Assembly (NCBI RefSeq): GCF_051014445.1
Contig: NC_135147.1
Coordinates: 27,866,479-27,930,478, forward strand
Source of the DNA: Colletes latitarsis
Lineage: Eukaryota; Arthropoda; Insecta; Hymenoptera; Colletidae
Length of the DNA: 64,000 nt
Reading direction: 5' to 3'
Shown here: positions 51,501 to 63,543 of the stretch, piece by piece
Position numbering within the stretch: the first letter of the stretch is position 1
How the letters are laid out: each line of letters begins with the position of its first letter
Program-made: the position numbers and the translations under genes
The notes under the pieces: generated by a model
Database searches by the model: none
Told to the model about the DNA's origin: nothing
Seen by the model: the letters and a program-made list of their open reading frames with translations, nothing else

Positions 51501-54500
51501 TTCTCGTCGCCCGACAACAGCCCTGACTTTTGGATTGTTGGGAATTTGGTCTAATCGATCGATATATTTATTTATTCATTATACGGGCAGAGGGTGTCTA
51601 TTTTCTGTGAAAGATATCGTATCAATTAAATTCAAACAACATCGATAACCGTATTAATTACACGTTCAAATTGTAAGAAGATTATAAAAAGCAACGTTCA
51701 CGTTCAAAATTAATAAATAATCGAACATTATCGATTTATTATTAATAATTAATCGATGTATGTAGGTATTAGAACCGTTTCAGAATCGTTGTAATTGTTG
51801 AAAATTCCAGTAAAATGCTTGCTCGGATAAATAAACATAGACCCACGGTGTTTCCGCTTAAAAATTGAACGAAACCGTGTCGCGGAAGCACCGCGTTACA
51901 AGGGGATACCTGTAATATTAAACTTTCGAAGGAATCATTTATGAAAAAGGTCCCAGGAACTTTTTGAACGCACTTTACAGTTTAAAGTAGGAAATACGAT
52001 TATCGGTGTGCTAACGAGTGGAACGCGACGCAGTCGGCGATGGCGGCGCGCGTGCGACGCGTGCAGCGTCAGTCGGTCAGAGACTCGGAAGTGCACGGGA
52101 GCAATGGGAGGTACGGAGGGTCCGCGATCAAATATTCAACAGACGCTGAGCTGCAAAGTGGCAGAAACTCGTCCCGGCCGCGCGGCTCGCCTCGACGCAG
52201 TCCCGGTTTCCCTTGGGAGGTCGCTCGGTCGCACCGAAAATCCGACAACCCCGTACCCTTCTATGGAAGCGTGGCCTTCGGGAGAAGAAATCTCCTCGTT
52301 CCTCCTGTTTTTACTTCCCTCCGCCCTTTCTCTAATTCCTTTGTCTCCGTTTTTCTCCCTTCTATTTTCATCCCGCCGCGCCGCCTGAAATATTAAGATG
52401 CAGCCGTTTCGTCCGTGAGATTCTGGCAAGTTAACGCGATCCGTTCTCTTCGATTCGATTATCGAGATTGCCGCGAGAGCCGCATGAATTTATGAATATC
52501 AATCCCGCGAAACCGCGGACCGCCAACCTCGTCTCCATCAGCGACGGAAGTTTTGCTTTTAATCCGCCTCCGCGAGACCCGGCCACGCGGTAATTCGTCG
52601 CGACCTCCCTTCGTTTCAATTTCAACCGTTAACACCACGTACCGGGTGTTCCTGGTGTAATTGGCACCCGTTCCCTTATCATTACCTTATCGATTGATCT
52701 GAAAATGTATCTCGAGACGAAATTTTCATTCCAGTGTGTTCTTTAATAAAGAAAGAAGTAAATAAAAGGTACGTTAGGGTTTAGAGAGGGATAAAAGGCC
52801 AGACGAGGGAGGTATCGGCGAGGTCACGGAGATTAGCCCGCAGCCTCGGCGGGTGGAAACGGATTCTGCTTTAAATCTTACATGAGGGACGTAATGTCAG
52901 GGAAATTCAGAGATGTGATCCATTAGCGACAACGACGGCGGTTCGGGCAAGGAAACGAGAGGCCTCGTGTCCCACGAGAAATAACCGTAATCGCTATTTC
53001 GCCCCCCTTGGAAGGCTTTCTCTTCGCCTCGTCTCGTGCTCCTTGGGCCGTTTGCGTTCGAGTAAGTCGTAGATGGCGGGCCAAGCCTGCATGTTTCACA
53101 TTCGCGTTTTCATATTCACGGGCGGGGGCTGGTTTTGCCAGGGAATGGACGACTTAAGCCTCTGGCTACTTTCCGGACTCCGGTAAGTAAAACGCTGGAA
53201 GTGGGTTTTAAACTGCTTTTTCTCGACAAGGCGCGCATCGATAAGAGGAGGTCTTTGATGCGCGCCCCGAGCGCGAATCTTTGGAATACGTAAGCGGGTT
53301 GAAGTTTCGGCTCGAACGAAACGAGCGTGAAATTCCCGTCGTTCGAGACCATCGATTCCGGCTTTCCCATCATCGTGTTAAATCAAAAATATTACTTTCG
53401 TATGCTGCACTTTGCTTACGAGGGTTGCATTTTATAACCTCTTGTTGCTTAGCGCCGATCACTTCCGCGTTTCGATGCAATTTTTAATCGCAAGCGACAG
53501 ACGGAGCAACTCTGCCTTCCGAACGTTTAATGCCTCTATTCGCGTTCGCGTTTCAAATTCTCATTTTTCGAGAACGGCAAGCGCGATAGAATGCGATTTG
53601 GAACTATGATGCGGGAAGGGTGGAGCTGTTAAGGAGGAAAGAAACATCAAGGAGAAAGACTGAGAGGAAAAGATCTCTCGCTTTATGAACGATCGGAATT
53701 TAAATTGCTTTTCCACCTACCTCTCCCCATTTTCCTCCCTTTTACCTACTTCTCGTCGGTCCTCTCTCGGTGAGCGGAGTTTTCGTTCCTTCCTTATAAA
53801 TCCCAATACCCTTTGCTATCGGTCGAGAGAAAAAGGGGGAGCACGAAAAAAGTAGCAGTTGCGAATGGAATATGAAAATATTTGGTACGAGGACCGGAAC
53901 CAGCGTGTTTCCCGTACACGACGGGAAACACGGCTTCTTTGTAGTCCCTGGCTCCACGAACGCCGACTAAATTGTGCACCATTCGGTCGTTGTGTTCCTC
54001 GTGGTCGTATCAAAGATCCTCGTTCGCGGTAGAAACAATTTTTTCTCTCTTTGAACTTGTCTTTAGATCGGACGTCGCGGTTCTCGTATCGAGAAGGGAA
54101 AGAGTCATCGTGTTCGATGCGTAAAGAGAATTGTAGAAAGTCTCCATCGAAATAAATTACAGCCGGGCAGTTGCAGCGGTCTCTTAGCCCATTCCGGAAA
54201 CATCTGTTGACTCGCCAAAGTGATTCGGAATTAGCGTAAAAATTATTCGTCACGGATCGTTCGGAAGGAAGTTTGGAAAGAGTCGAGCGACGCGGCGCGC
54301 GACTAACTAGAAGACGAATGCAACGAGGGGACGCTTTGTGCATTGTCGCGGGATAAACGCGGAATAAAGAGGCCCGGTCCCCGGACGATAGCCGACTCCT
54401 GGGGTGGTTTTCGGCTACCTGCCGCGGCACCGACACAACACAGGTACGGAAAGCCACGGTACACGCACGTCGCTCGACGAACAACTTGAATGCGGATCGG

Positions 54501-54655
54501 TCGACGAGGGGAGGATATCCCGGGTGACGCGCAAGCAACCGTAAAGCGGTACTAATTTCTCGAGGTTTAAACCAGCGGAGAAGCAAAAAGAGGACTCTGT
54601 ATGGAGACCGAAATGAGATTTCCTCCAAGGGAATGTCACCGTGTCCTTAAGATAA
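45578..54655. other. Non-genic stretch with weak first-exon-like signals
   Basis: No recognisable gene. A CpG-rich patch at 52010-52260 holds an ATG at 52040 in good context (TCGGCGATGG) with an Arg/Ser/Gly-rich open frame of 118 codons. A short ATG-led segment at 53145-53182 (12 codons beginning MDDLSLWLLSGL) ends at the strong donor CTCCG|GTAAGTAAA. A 270-codon minus-strand frame spans 53816-54628 but is strongly Arg/Ser-rich with no domain. AT-rich sequence dominates 51540-51800. Confidence 0.4.
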
Positions 54656-54880
54656 AGAACAAACTCGGAGCACCTGGCCCACGCGGAGGAGGCGAAAGAA
54701 GATGGCGAAGGTGAAGGAGGACAAGAGGAAGAAGAAATCCTCGATGGAGAGGAGGGCTGCCCCTTTACCATCGGGGATGCTGCACCAAGCCGCTGGAAAC
54801 GTCCTAATAAAATCAGCCGAATTAATCTAATCTCACCGGCGATCCCTCAGGCCTCTGGCACAAAGGATCGGTGCCCTGAG
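54656..54880 (+). CDS. Exon-like acidic open segment, 75 codons to a donor, function unknown
   Basis: Between an in-frame TAA at 54653 and TGA at 54896 lies an 80-codon frame without ATG. Its first half is a Glu/Gly-rich low-complexity stretch. Its second half is mixed and Pro/Ile-containing (for example NKISRINLISPAIPQ) and reaches CTGAG|GTAGGT at 54881. It would have to be an internal or last exon. The upstream acceptor is not convincing, and purine-rich repeats produce Glu-rich frames by chance. Confidence 0.15.
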
Positions 54881-56050
54881 GTAGGTAATTCAATATGATT
54901 CGACAAACAGTTTAACGGAGATTACGTCGAGTGTAACTGAGCGGAAGTAATTGGCCGTAGCCTGTCTCTTTTCCATTCAGTTCCACCGTTTTCTCGCTAA
55001 AGTCGCTTGTTCGCGAACCTTTTTCCTCGGTTTTTCGATCATCTTCCGGTTATCGTCATCGCTACACTCTTTATTACAGTATTTGTTAGAACTGGAATCG
55101 CGTCCGGCGAAAACGATTTCTCTGCAAATTGCCCATTCTTCGATTCGATTACGTAACAAAGTCAGGTTCCATTCATGCGAGAGCGTTCATCCTGTAACGA
55201 TTTTGCGAAACACAGAAAATCGATGATGCGTCGAGCACAAAGGGAAAATTTTCCCTGGAATTTTCCCCTCGTTAATTCCGATCGTTGGTTACAGCTTCCA
55301 AAATTTCCTCTCGCGGGCGCGTAATTCTCGAGCGAATTCTCGGCTTTGGGAACCGTTCGGTCGCGGCGAACAGGGCGTCGCCGCGGTGAACGGAAATTTA
55401 TTTGAGGATGATCCGTCTTTAAGCCGACCGACGAGGGGCGCGTGCTCGTCCTGTCTTAAAGCATTCCCGCGAAGCCGACTAATAATCCGGCTTTGGCCGC
55501 TCGTCGACATTGGCTCGTGTTTTCGCTTCGGAGATCTTCGAGTAAAAGTCCGGACCCGTGAAATGGCGCGTCGCGATCGACGAAGGCGTTTCACGGTTAT
55601 TCTCTCGGTGAAAATCCATCTTCGAACACGCTCGAAATTACCATCGCGGATAACGAGAGCAAAGTAAGAGTCGGAATGCAAATTAATAAGCAGCATTCGC
55701 ATTTCTATGAGCGTGTAATTGACACGGGTCACGCGCAAACAATCTTGTTTTACAACGAGCTGCGTTGAACTCTCTGATTCCAGAGTCCTGATCTTCTTCG
55801 TTCACGTCTCTTTTGCGTCTCTTTGGACGAACCTTGTTCGAAGTCGATAGTTATTATCTGTTACGTGCAGGAAAATATTGACTCAAACTTCTTATAGTTT
55901 AACGCGAACGGACACATCGTACTTTAACCAAATCCCTTGTATCGGAAGGGATTTGTCTCATTCTTTTTTGTGTCTCTTCATATTCATGTTCATCTCGTAC
56001 GCGACCGATGAAAGCTGGAAATATTTTAGTTTTACGACCGCGTTTCGAGG

Positions 56051-56560
56051 TACTCGATACACTCAATCTTCTAAATGAACGCGTTGTTTCATCGGTAAAT
56101 CGATAAAGCAAAGACTACTTCGCAAAGAGGACTCTTCCTTTCTTTTAGACGAGGCTTTCGAGTCTCCCTTCGTTTCTCTCGAAAGGACGTTTCTCGGAGG
56201 AGATTCGAGTACTCGATATACGTAGAAAAGAAATACGGTTTAAGTTTTAATTGCTCGAGCGAGCATAGACTAAATGTAAAACTCGGAAGAGGGTCGCGCG
56301 TCGGTGGAACATACAAGAATACCGATACGAATGCGTCGCAGAAATATACGCGTCGCGTTCGTATCGATATTCTTCTCGTGCCACGATCAAAAATGCTGAA
56401 AACTTTTTGTACTCGCGACAGTGCTCGATAGAAAGTCAACCTTTCCAGTCGAACGCCTGTATTTCATCGATAAACCGATAGGAGGAAAACCACTCCGCGA
56501 AACGAATTCTTCGTAGTTCGCTTAAACGAATCGTCTAGCGTCCCCTCTCTCGGAACGGAG
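56051..56560. repeat. Diverged tandem duplication, period about 371-377 bp
   Basis: 56051-56160 aligns to 56421-56535. Best blocks: GTTTCATCGGTAAATCGATA at 56085 versus ATTTCATCGATAAACCGATA at 56461 (17 of 20), followed by about 58% identity over the next 31 bases and 10 of 14 beyond. A weaker continuation is AGATTCGAGTACTCGATATA at 56201 versus AGATTCGAATAACCGGTACA at 56572. By-eye alignment suggests an old local duplication; part of the second unit is not alignable. Confidence 0.4.
56304..56384. other. Pre-miRNA-sized hairpin (candidate small-RNA precursor)
   Basis: Arms of 21 nt at 56315-56335 (AAGAATACCGATACGAATGCG) and 56354-56374 (complement CGCGTTCGTATCGATATTCTT) pair at 19 of 21 positions around an 18-nt loop. 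Partial pairing continues outward to GTGG at 56304-56307 and CCAC at 56381-56384, giving about 81 nt. This is the size of an animal pre-miRNA, and the strand is undetermined. The arms match no insect miRNA I remember. Folding by chance in AT/CG-balanced DNA remains possible. Confidence 0.3.
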
Positions 56561-59500
56561 AGATACGATGCAGATTCGAATAACCGGTACAGCGTATGGA
56601 AAATCCTCGATAATCCTCGCGTATCGCGGTTTTAAGCGAAGTGGTTCGTTCAATTTTCGAACGATCGTCCGGAAGGAGAAAACTCCGTGAACTGACCGTG
56701 TCGCGAGCGAAAAGCCAAGGAACGGGACGCGTTTGTTCGGTCCACGGATCATGAAGTAGATCTACGCTCGCTAGGAACGCGTATTTCGCAAATCCCGGCA
56801 TTGTAGGCCGTTTAAAAACGGTCGGGACAAGCATGCACCCTCCCCTCATGGCCGATCACGGTGACACAATGCTCGGGAATCGCCGAGGCCTGTTTACATA
56901 ACCCGGCATCTGTCACAACTGTTTATGCCGGCGGACCTAGATTCGTTTCTAAGGCGGCCTTAAGCTCTCGTAGCTTTTGTAACGCGACAATCGCACAATG
57001 TCCCTGCGCTCTAGTCACGCTCGAGTGGCCCGGATCAGCAAACACGTATCCTCGTTTGTTCCTCCGCGACGCTGGGACCTCGACCCACGGAGATATTCCC
57101 TTCGACGTTCTCCTCGGAGACAAGTTCCTCGAGCCGGTAACCGTCCAAACGGACCGGAATGGATCGGTAAAGATTCTTGTTTACACGTTTCCATTAAAAT
57201 CTAACCGCTACCGATTCACCGTTTCTATACGATGCCACGTTTTTTAAAAAGCACGGAGATAAAATGTGCAAACGTTTTAAAATTTATTCGCGGATGCTTT
57301 GGACCCGTACCATCTTTCTATTTCACTATGAATTTTTCATCCTCGTTTAAACGTTCCCTCTGTTTTCGAAAAATCTCGGTCCTCGTTCGAGTTTATCTCG
57401 GTGAAGAGGCGGCACGGTAACGGTGAACCGATCCGACTCGCGACAAATCCGCTTTGGCGAAAAGTAGGAACTGGTCGTAGACTATCGGCATCGGGACACG
57501 TAAGCGCGTGGTTGTCTTGATTCATGACTGGCTTTACGAAAGCAAATGGCAGACAGCGGACGGATTGCGGGTCAAATTACAGGCTCGGAAATCTCATATA
57601 TCGTGGTCGAGAGAAGGAGTTACATGGTAACCGGTACAATGCTACGCCTATACGGCCTTCATTATATCGTAGCAGCGTGGCATTATGTCGTCGAGCCGAC
57701 TGTCTCGGGCACAAAGAAACCCCACGAACATTGACACGTAACTCGAATGATAAATCCGCCGACGGCAGCGTGCCGAATAAATTTAACGTACGATATCGCG
57801 AAACGCGACGGATTTCAATGTCGGTGTCCCTAGATCTACGTTTAACGAAGAAGCGAATTTTTGTAAATCGTTTGACGAACTCTTCGGCGTGGAAAATGAA
57901 ACTGGAATTCGCGCAGGAGTTTCGCGTAGACGGAAACGATGCGCGAGTTACGCGGTCCCGGAAACCGCAAGTTTTACCGCTCGATTCCGAAGAGTGAGGC
58001 AGCGGTGCCACTCGAAGGATACCGACGCTGTTGCTAGTGATCGATTTTCATGATCTACCGTGTCCCGGTTCGCGAGTACGTACGTAACTTTGCCCGGAAA
58101 CGCATAACTTCCGATAAGTTCGCCCGTGGAGAAACCGGCGCGGTCCGAACGAACCGGGGCCTCCAGTAAATATGAGTTAGCTCGCCATCGAAATGGCTGC
58201 ATTAGCGTTTCTGCATCGTCTACGCGTATATCCTCTGCCTAGCGGAGTGCCCCGACTCCTCTCTCCGCTGCAGTTGCCTTCTTCCATTAGTTTATCGCCG
58301 GCCACGAGGAACCGCCGCTGCCTGCTGTTTTATTTTATACGAGTGTTCCGCGAGTTCCCACGGCGAGCGTAAATACCAATACGAGAAAAATAACGCGTTT
58401 CGCGGCAACTTATTACGCCGAATATTGCGCCGGCTAATAAGAACCGAGCCCGGTTGTTCCTTCTCGTTTTTTCATAATCACCGGGACCAGTTTCTCCCGC
58501 GACTCTCTTTCGCATGCTATCTCTCTATCCGGGACTCTGAGAGTTTCGAGTCTCCGTCCGGGGGAACGCGATCTCGTCATTTGCAATGGTAATTGGAATA
58601 GAATAAACGAGCCCGGTTTGGAGTCGGCGTTATTGGATTGTCGAGGAGCCGGGCTGTGAATTCACGGTGAACCGAATTGGCTGGTACCGGGTGATCGACG
58701 CCTACCGCGACCAAGTAATCTCGATGCTTGGCTGCGATGATTTGCCAAGGAATAGAAGAGGAACGAGTCAACGCGAAGAATATCTTCCACCCGCACTCGT
58801 TTTTAACCTCGCCGATATTGGATGGACGTCGATACTTTGGAGAAAATATCTCGATCGCCAACGCGCTATGCAATGGTAACTAAGCGAGGAAGTAACGCGA
58901 AGAAATCATGCCCGCGACATAATTCTGGATCGTGCTCGTTCGTCTGCGAATGGGACGCGTAAGTACCGCGAAAGAAACGGTCCTCCCGCACATTGTACTT
59001 TTATATTTATCACTGGCGCAGCGCGGCGAAATATTTTCATCGCGCGGAAAGGAGATTCTTGTACTCCCGCGGGCTGTGTAAATTCTAATATCAAAGAGAT
59101 AGCAGTTTGATGCCCGGCCTGTTACAACCGCGGCGACGCGTTGCGTCGCGTCGAACATTATTCCGACAGTCGGAGCATCCTTGCGTCCTTTTGGTCGCGT
59201 TCCGGTTTTCTCGGCTGCGAGAACGCTGGAGCCGTAATGGAACGAAGTAATCAAAAAGTGGACGACTCCGTGTCTTATGACTACTCGCGAGAACTCTCTT
59301 TATCTCGCCAGATAAACCAGACTCGTAAAACACCGGGTTGATCTTCCGCAGAAAAGAAAAAAGAAGGAATTAGCAGGTGCTCCGGCCGCGTCGCGACCAT
59401 GAATGGAACGAGCGTGCCTTCGTCCCAACAATTACCGTCGAAAAATGTCTCTTGTCCCTCAAGATGCGGAGAAAATATAAAAAACTGAATTACCGTACGT

Positions 59501-60707
59501 TCCACGAGACTCGAAAACACTTTTCCCATAGAGATTCGCGGTACTGGTCTCATTTGCTTACGCGGAAGCTGTTTTTTTTCCTCGACGGTTGGAAGGGCCG
59601 GAAAAAAGAAATATATAATTGCATCTCGCGTCTCGCGGAAGACGAGGGTCAAAAGGTAGAAACGCAGTGCGCGTCTGCTTTGAATAGATCTCGCTAATTC
59701 GGTTGTACTTCGTACAAAAGTACACAGCGTGATCGTGAAAGCGGGGTCGAAAAATTGAGGGGTATACAGAGCTCGAAAAAATGAATAAAAAATTTCCAGC
59801 AACGAATACGGCAATTTCGCCTGCAGATTTGCTGGTCAACGAGAATGGAGGTATAGGCAATTCGCTTTATTCGCGGAAGTCAATCGTGGCATTGGATGGA
59901 AAAGGGGCACGTACGCGTAGATGCCTTTTTGCAGTAAATTCGTTCTATCGACTGTTGATTTAGATACGCGTTACGTGTAAATTTCAAGAAAATGCATAAC
60001 AATTGAGACGTTTTACGTGTTTTTGTTTAATATTCGCGTGGCAAACGCAGGTTTTTAAGTATAAATAACGTTAGTTGGATAATCGACGTTCCACCGTGCG
60101 TGGTTTAGATTGTTCTTTACGTTTAAGTTAGGTACGTGGCCCTGTCCGGTACCTACATAATTTACGAGGATTAAAAAACGCGAAAAAGTTAATCAGTCGA
60201 CTCCAGGGTCTCCACCTGCTGACCGCTCGCCTTCCTGTCTCAGCCTCCTGGTCGTTTCGCTTTTTTGCCTCGCGAATTCACTTTCGCCTTCTCCGGCAGC
60301 CTTGGACTCCCTATTAGCGCCCTGGAGCCCCTCGGTCTTGTTATTTATCGGGCCGGCGTCGGGACGTCTAATTAACGGGCTGCAGGGAGCTCCGTCTGTC
60401 GTGAGATTAGAATTTACAACGCAGCGATCCAGAGAAGCGAACGATCGCTGGACGTTGACGCGAATCGCGTGCGTTTGCTTTGCTCCTCGCGGGCCAACTC
60501 TTCTCGCGAACTTGCTATCGGATGCTATAAACGTTTATACGTTCTTGGCAGGAATGCCCGCTAGCTGTATCATGCTAAACGATTCACTTAGCGCAATGGA
60601 TGTCGGAGATCTTGTTAAACTGGGAATATGGTACGCGTTAAATTACGAGCCGTTTAAGTCGCTATTTCGAATACACAAGATGCTGTTAACTATTATAGAG
60701 AGTGTTC

Positions 60708-61062
60708 GACCATCCCTGGGAAAAATTTTAATGGAAGATTCAGGAGGCCAAAATAAGACGAAAATCAAGAATACCAATTTGTTGATGGAGGTTTCGTTAA
60801 GAAGTTATTAACGTTTAAAGTTCCGCCCGTACTGAATTTTTTTCTCGAAAGTGGGTAGGATTTCGGAGATATGTGTACTCATGAAATATGATTGTAATTG
60901 ATCTCCACGATCAAAAATAATTTTTTCAGAGTGATTTGAAATTTTTTAATTTAATTTTTTAATATCTTTTTAACGAAGCCTCAGTCAAGAAATTGATATT
61001 CTTGATTTTCGTCTTACTTTGGCCTCTAGAATCGCTCATTAAAATTTTTCCCAGAGGTGGTC
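60708..61062. mobile_element. Fold-back (inverted-repeat) element, arms ~102 bp, 151-bp spacer
   Basis: 60708-60809 is the reverse complement of 60961-61062 with about 15 mismatches in 102 bases (~85% identity), including an uninterrupted block AGACGAAAATCAAGAATA. The spacer is T/A-rich. No transposase frame and no clear target-site duplication flanks it. It could be a non-autonomous foldback/MITE remnant or two inverted copies of a dispersed repeat. From memory, the right arm and spacer resemble repeats scattered in hymenopteran genomes; this is unverified. Confidence 0.75.
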
Positions 61063-63543
61063 ACCCACGCACCCGTAAATATTCGATTAGAATAATGCGA
61101 CGGACATTGGGGCTTGATCGGCAGGACCGCGAATATCAGTTTCACAATCAAAGATGCTTCGATTTCCTGCGAGCCAGAAAAAAATTAGTGACGACCGGGT
61201 AGGGCGGAACGACGAGTTCGTGAGACTGATTTCAATTGGAAACTGCAACGGTGATCGGTTGCCAGGGGTGCAATCGAATTCGTGGTATTGTTGCGCGTCG
61301 TTTACCTCACAATTTCGCTCGGCCACGCTCGATTATGGGTATCGGCGATGGTTCGTATCTTGCGGTCGCGTATTTCGATACGGCCGAGAGAGTCGGATAG
61401 AGACAGCCGCAGGGAGAGGGGTAAAGTCATCCCAGAAAATTAGAGTGGTTTTCGAACAGGTTTCCTTTCGAGCTCGAGTTTCGACGGGACTCGAAACCGA
61501 CCCGCGGCTACGAAACGTCGGGCCACCTGGGTTTCTGTTTCGCAAACCGCCGACGGTGTTTGCGCACCGGACTTGGAAGTCGCTGCGGAAACATTTATAC
61601 CTGTAGGCTTCCGTTTGTTAGTTCCTTATAGTGCTTGCCCCGGGACAATCGGAATCGACGAACGAACCTCCTCGAATTTCACCCACCGAATCCGCCGGTT
61701 TTCATCCACGATTCAGTCCCGTCAAAGGGTTGAAACGTTCGAACGACCCGAACGCGTTTCGATTCCAACTGGTTCGCCCGCCGAGTAATTTCGACTTGAA
61801 GAAAGAAACTTTTTTCAACTCTCTAAGCTCGTGCAGAAATCTTATCAGATTATTTTAGCGTTGCTCGATCCCTTCGTCCCAGAGTTTCGCGTGAAATTTG
61901 GAGAGTGGGCCGGGAAGACTTATGGTAACTGATCCGGATCCAGGAATATCGGTAAAGACGTTTCGTTCCCATTGCTAGCGGGCACGGTAGCCCTCGCTCA
62001 CGGTCGGCGAACGCGATCTAATATGCATGTATGCAACTGCAATACATACATATATGCAGCAGGTCCTGGTGTATACATTAGACATACGGGAGCCACCTAC
62101 CGTGCGAATTCTCGCAGGTGTCGGAAGGGTGTAGCGGGCGGGGTACGTAGGTGGACCGATAGCATCGTGACTCGCGGTTCGAGGAATGCCTGGACGGTGT
62201 TCGGTGGCGGAAGCGTTTGATTCCTCTTGTTCGTACGCCTGTATTACCTGCGCCGCGAGTTCCCCCCCGTCGGGTAGGGAGGAGAGGCCGGTGCACAATG
62301 GCGGGTTCTTCTCTGGATCTCGCGGCGAACACGTGGTCGTACTCACGGGAAAGGATGCGCGTTATCGTAGGCAGAAGCGCGCGAGCGAGTACCGCCCGCC
62401 GCGAGTCCAGCTGCGGTGCCAGCTTTTACCCTGAACAAATTGGAACGTCCGGGATATCGCGCCGCGCTATGAAAACCACACTAATTTCCAGACGCTGCCT
62501 CGTATCGGTCATTACGCTCAAAGCGACCCTGCGGGACGTCGACCCACGCCGGTACCGATACCTCTTCCGACGTTTATCTACCACCGAGCTGTACGGATCG
62601 CGCTCATGCTCGAACTTTGATTCCTTATCTTGATCGGGTGAATTCGTTTGCTGAATTATTCCGACTTGCGTTTCGAGGGATCGGTAACTACTGCCCGAGC
62701 AATTGTAACTCTGTTAAAAATCTTGCATTCGTCAGTAGCAAGGCATTAGGACAGTTTTTAGTTATTTTAGAGCGCGTTGTAACTTGGAAATAAAATAACG
62801 AAGCAACGTTTTCGTTTTACCGCCCGGCTGGAATTGTTCTCAGATACCGACGACCGACCACGGAACTCGGGACCATGGAAATTATTTGAAACTCGACGAG
62901 AAGGTCTGTTGTAAAATCCGCGAAGAAGCGGTTCAACGATACCGAAAGCCGAAATAGCGTCCGACATGGCTCGCCGCGCGTCTACACGCTTTTCGAGTTC
63001 TCGGGGATATGGTTCTCCGATGCACCCATTGTACGAACAACAATGAGGCTAGAATCGGTCCAGCTGGCCGGCGATGTTAATTAAAATTTCGGAATGTTTT
63101 CGTCTCCGCGAGCGCGGAAGCGGTGGTCTTGAATCCATAACGCGCGAACGGAAGCCGTGGTAACCACGGCCCTCGCAACGACAAACGATCCCCATGGACC
63201 GTGATGTTCCTTCGAGCCCCGACGCCGGACGTCGCTCCACAACAGACGTATTTTCATTTCGTCTTGCAGCACGAATTCTTTCTGTGTCGGGTAGACACAC
63301 TGACGTATATTATATTACCATATAAAGTAAAAGTACACCCTTATATTTTTTTTATTAATTAGTAGGTAACAATAATGTTATCGAAGTTTCCATTTTATCG
63401 CTTCCCGGCTCTTTAGAAACGGCTCTTTAGACTTATTATTCCTGGTAGGAGACCATGGTACCAAAATGCTGGCATAAGCTGTACATCACCGGCAAAGCAC
63501 GCTTTGTCTTCATAGTTTCTCATTTATTATCCCCTTCTCCGTT
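61063..63543. other. Non-genic stretch; right part may be 3' UTR of the minus-strand gene
   Basis: No coding region is supported. Minus-strand AATAAA signals occur at 63528-63523 (about 16 nt past the proposed stop) and at 63356-63351. Either could end the minus-strand transcript. A plus-strand TATAAAG at 63321-63327 and an imperfect hairpin around 62022-62058 (TGCATGTATG against CATACATATATGCA) are also seen. A short direct repeat CGGCTCTTTAGA occurs at 63404 and 63420. Confidence 0.35.

Larger units (their letters stand above)
54899..60707. other. Non-genic stretch containing an old tandem duplication and a hairpin
   Basis: No recognisable gene. Frames of 128 codons (56861-57247 plus) and 157 codons (57524-57997 plus) show no domain. 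The structured part is 56050-56560 (tandem duplication and hairpin, listed separately). A 169-codon frame starting at 60302 runs into the left arm of the fold-back repeat at 60708 and takes its last 34 codons from it, so it is not a credible gene. Confidence 0.4.

Noticed and set aside
53816..54628. Longest open frame in the window, 270 codons, minus strand
   Set aside because: Strongly Arg/Ser-rich, no domain, no splice or promoter support. TCG/CGA-rich DNA depletes stop codons and gives such frames by chance.
60302..60811. 169-codon plus-strand frame
   Set aside because: Its last 34 codons come from the left arm of the fold-back repeat, and the N-terminal part has no family features.
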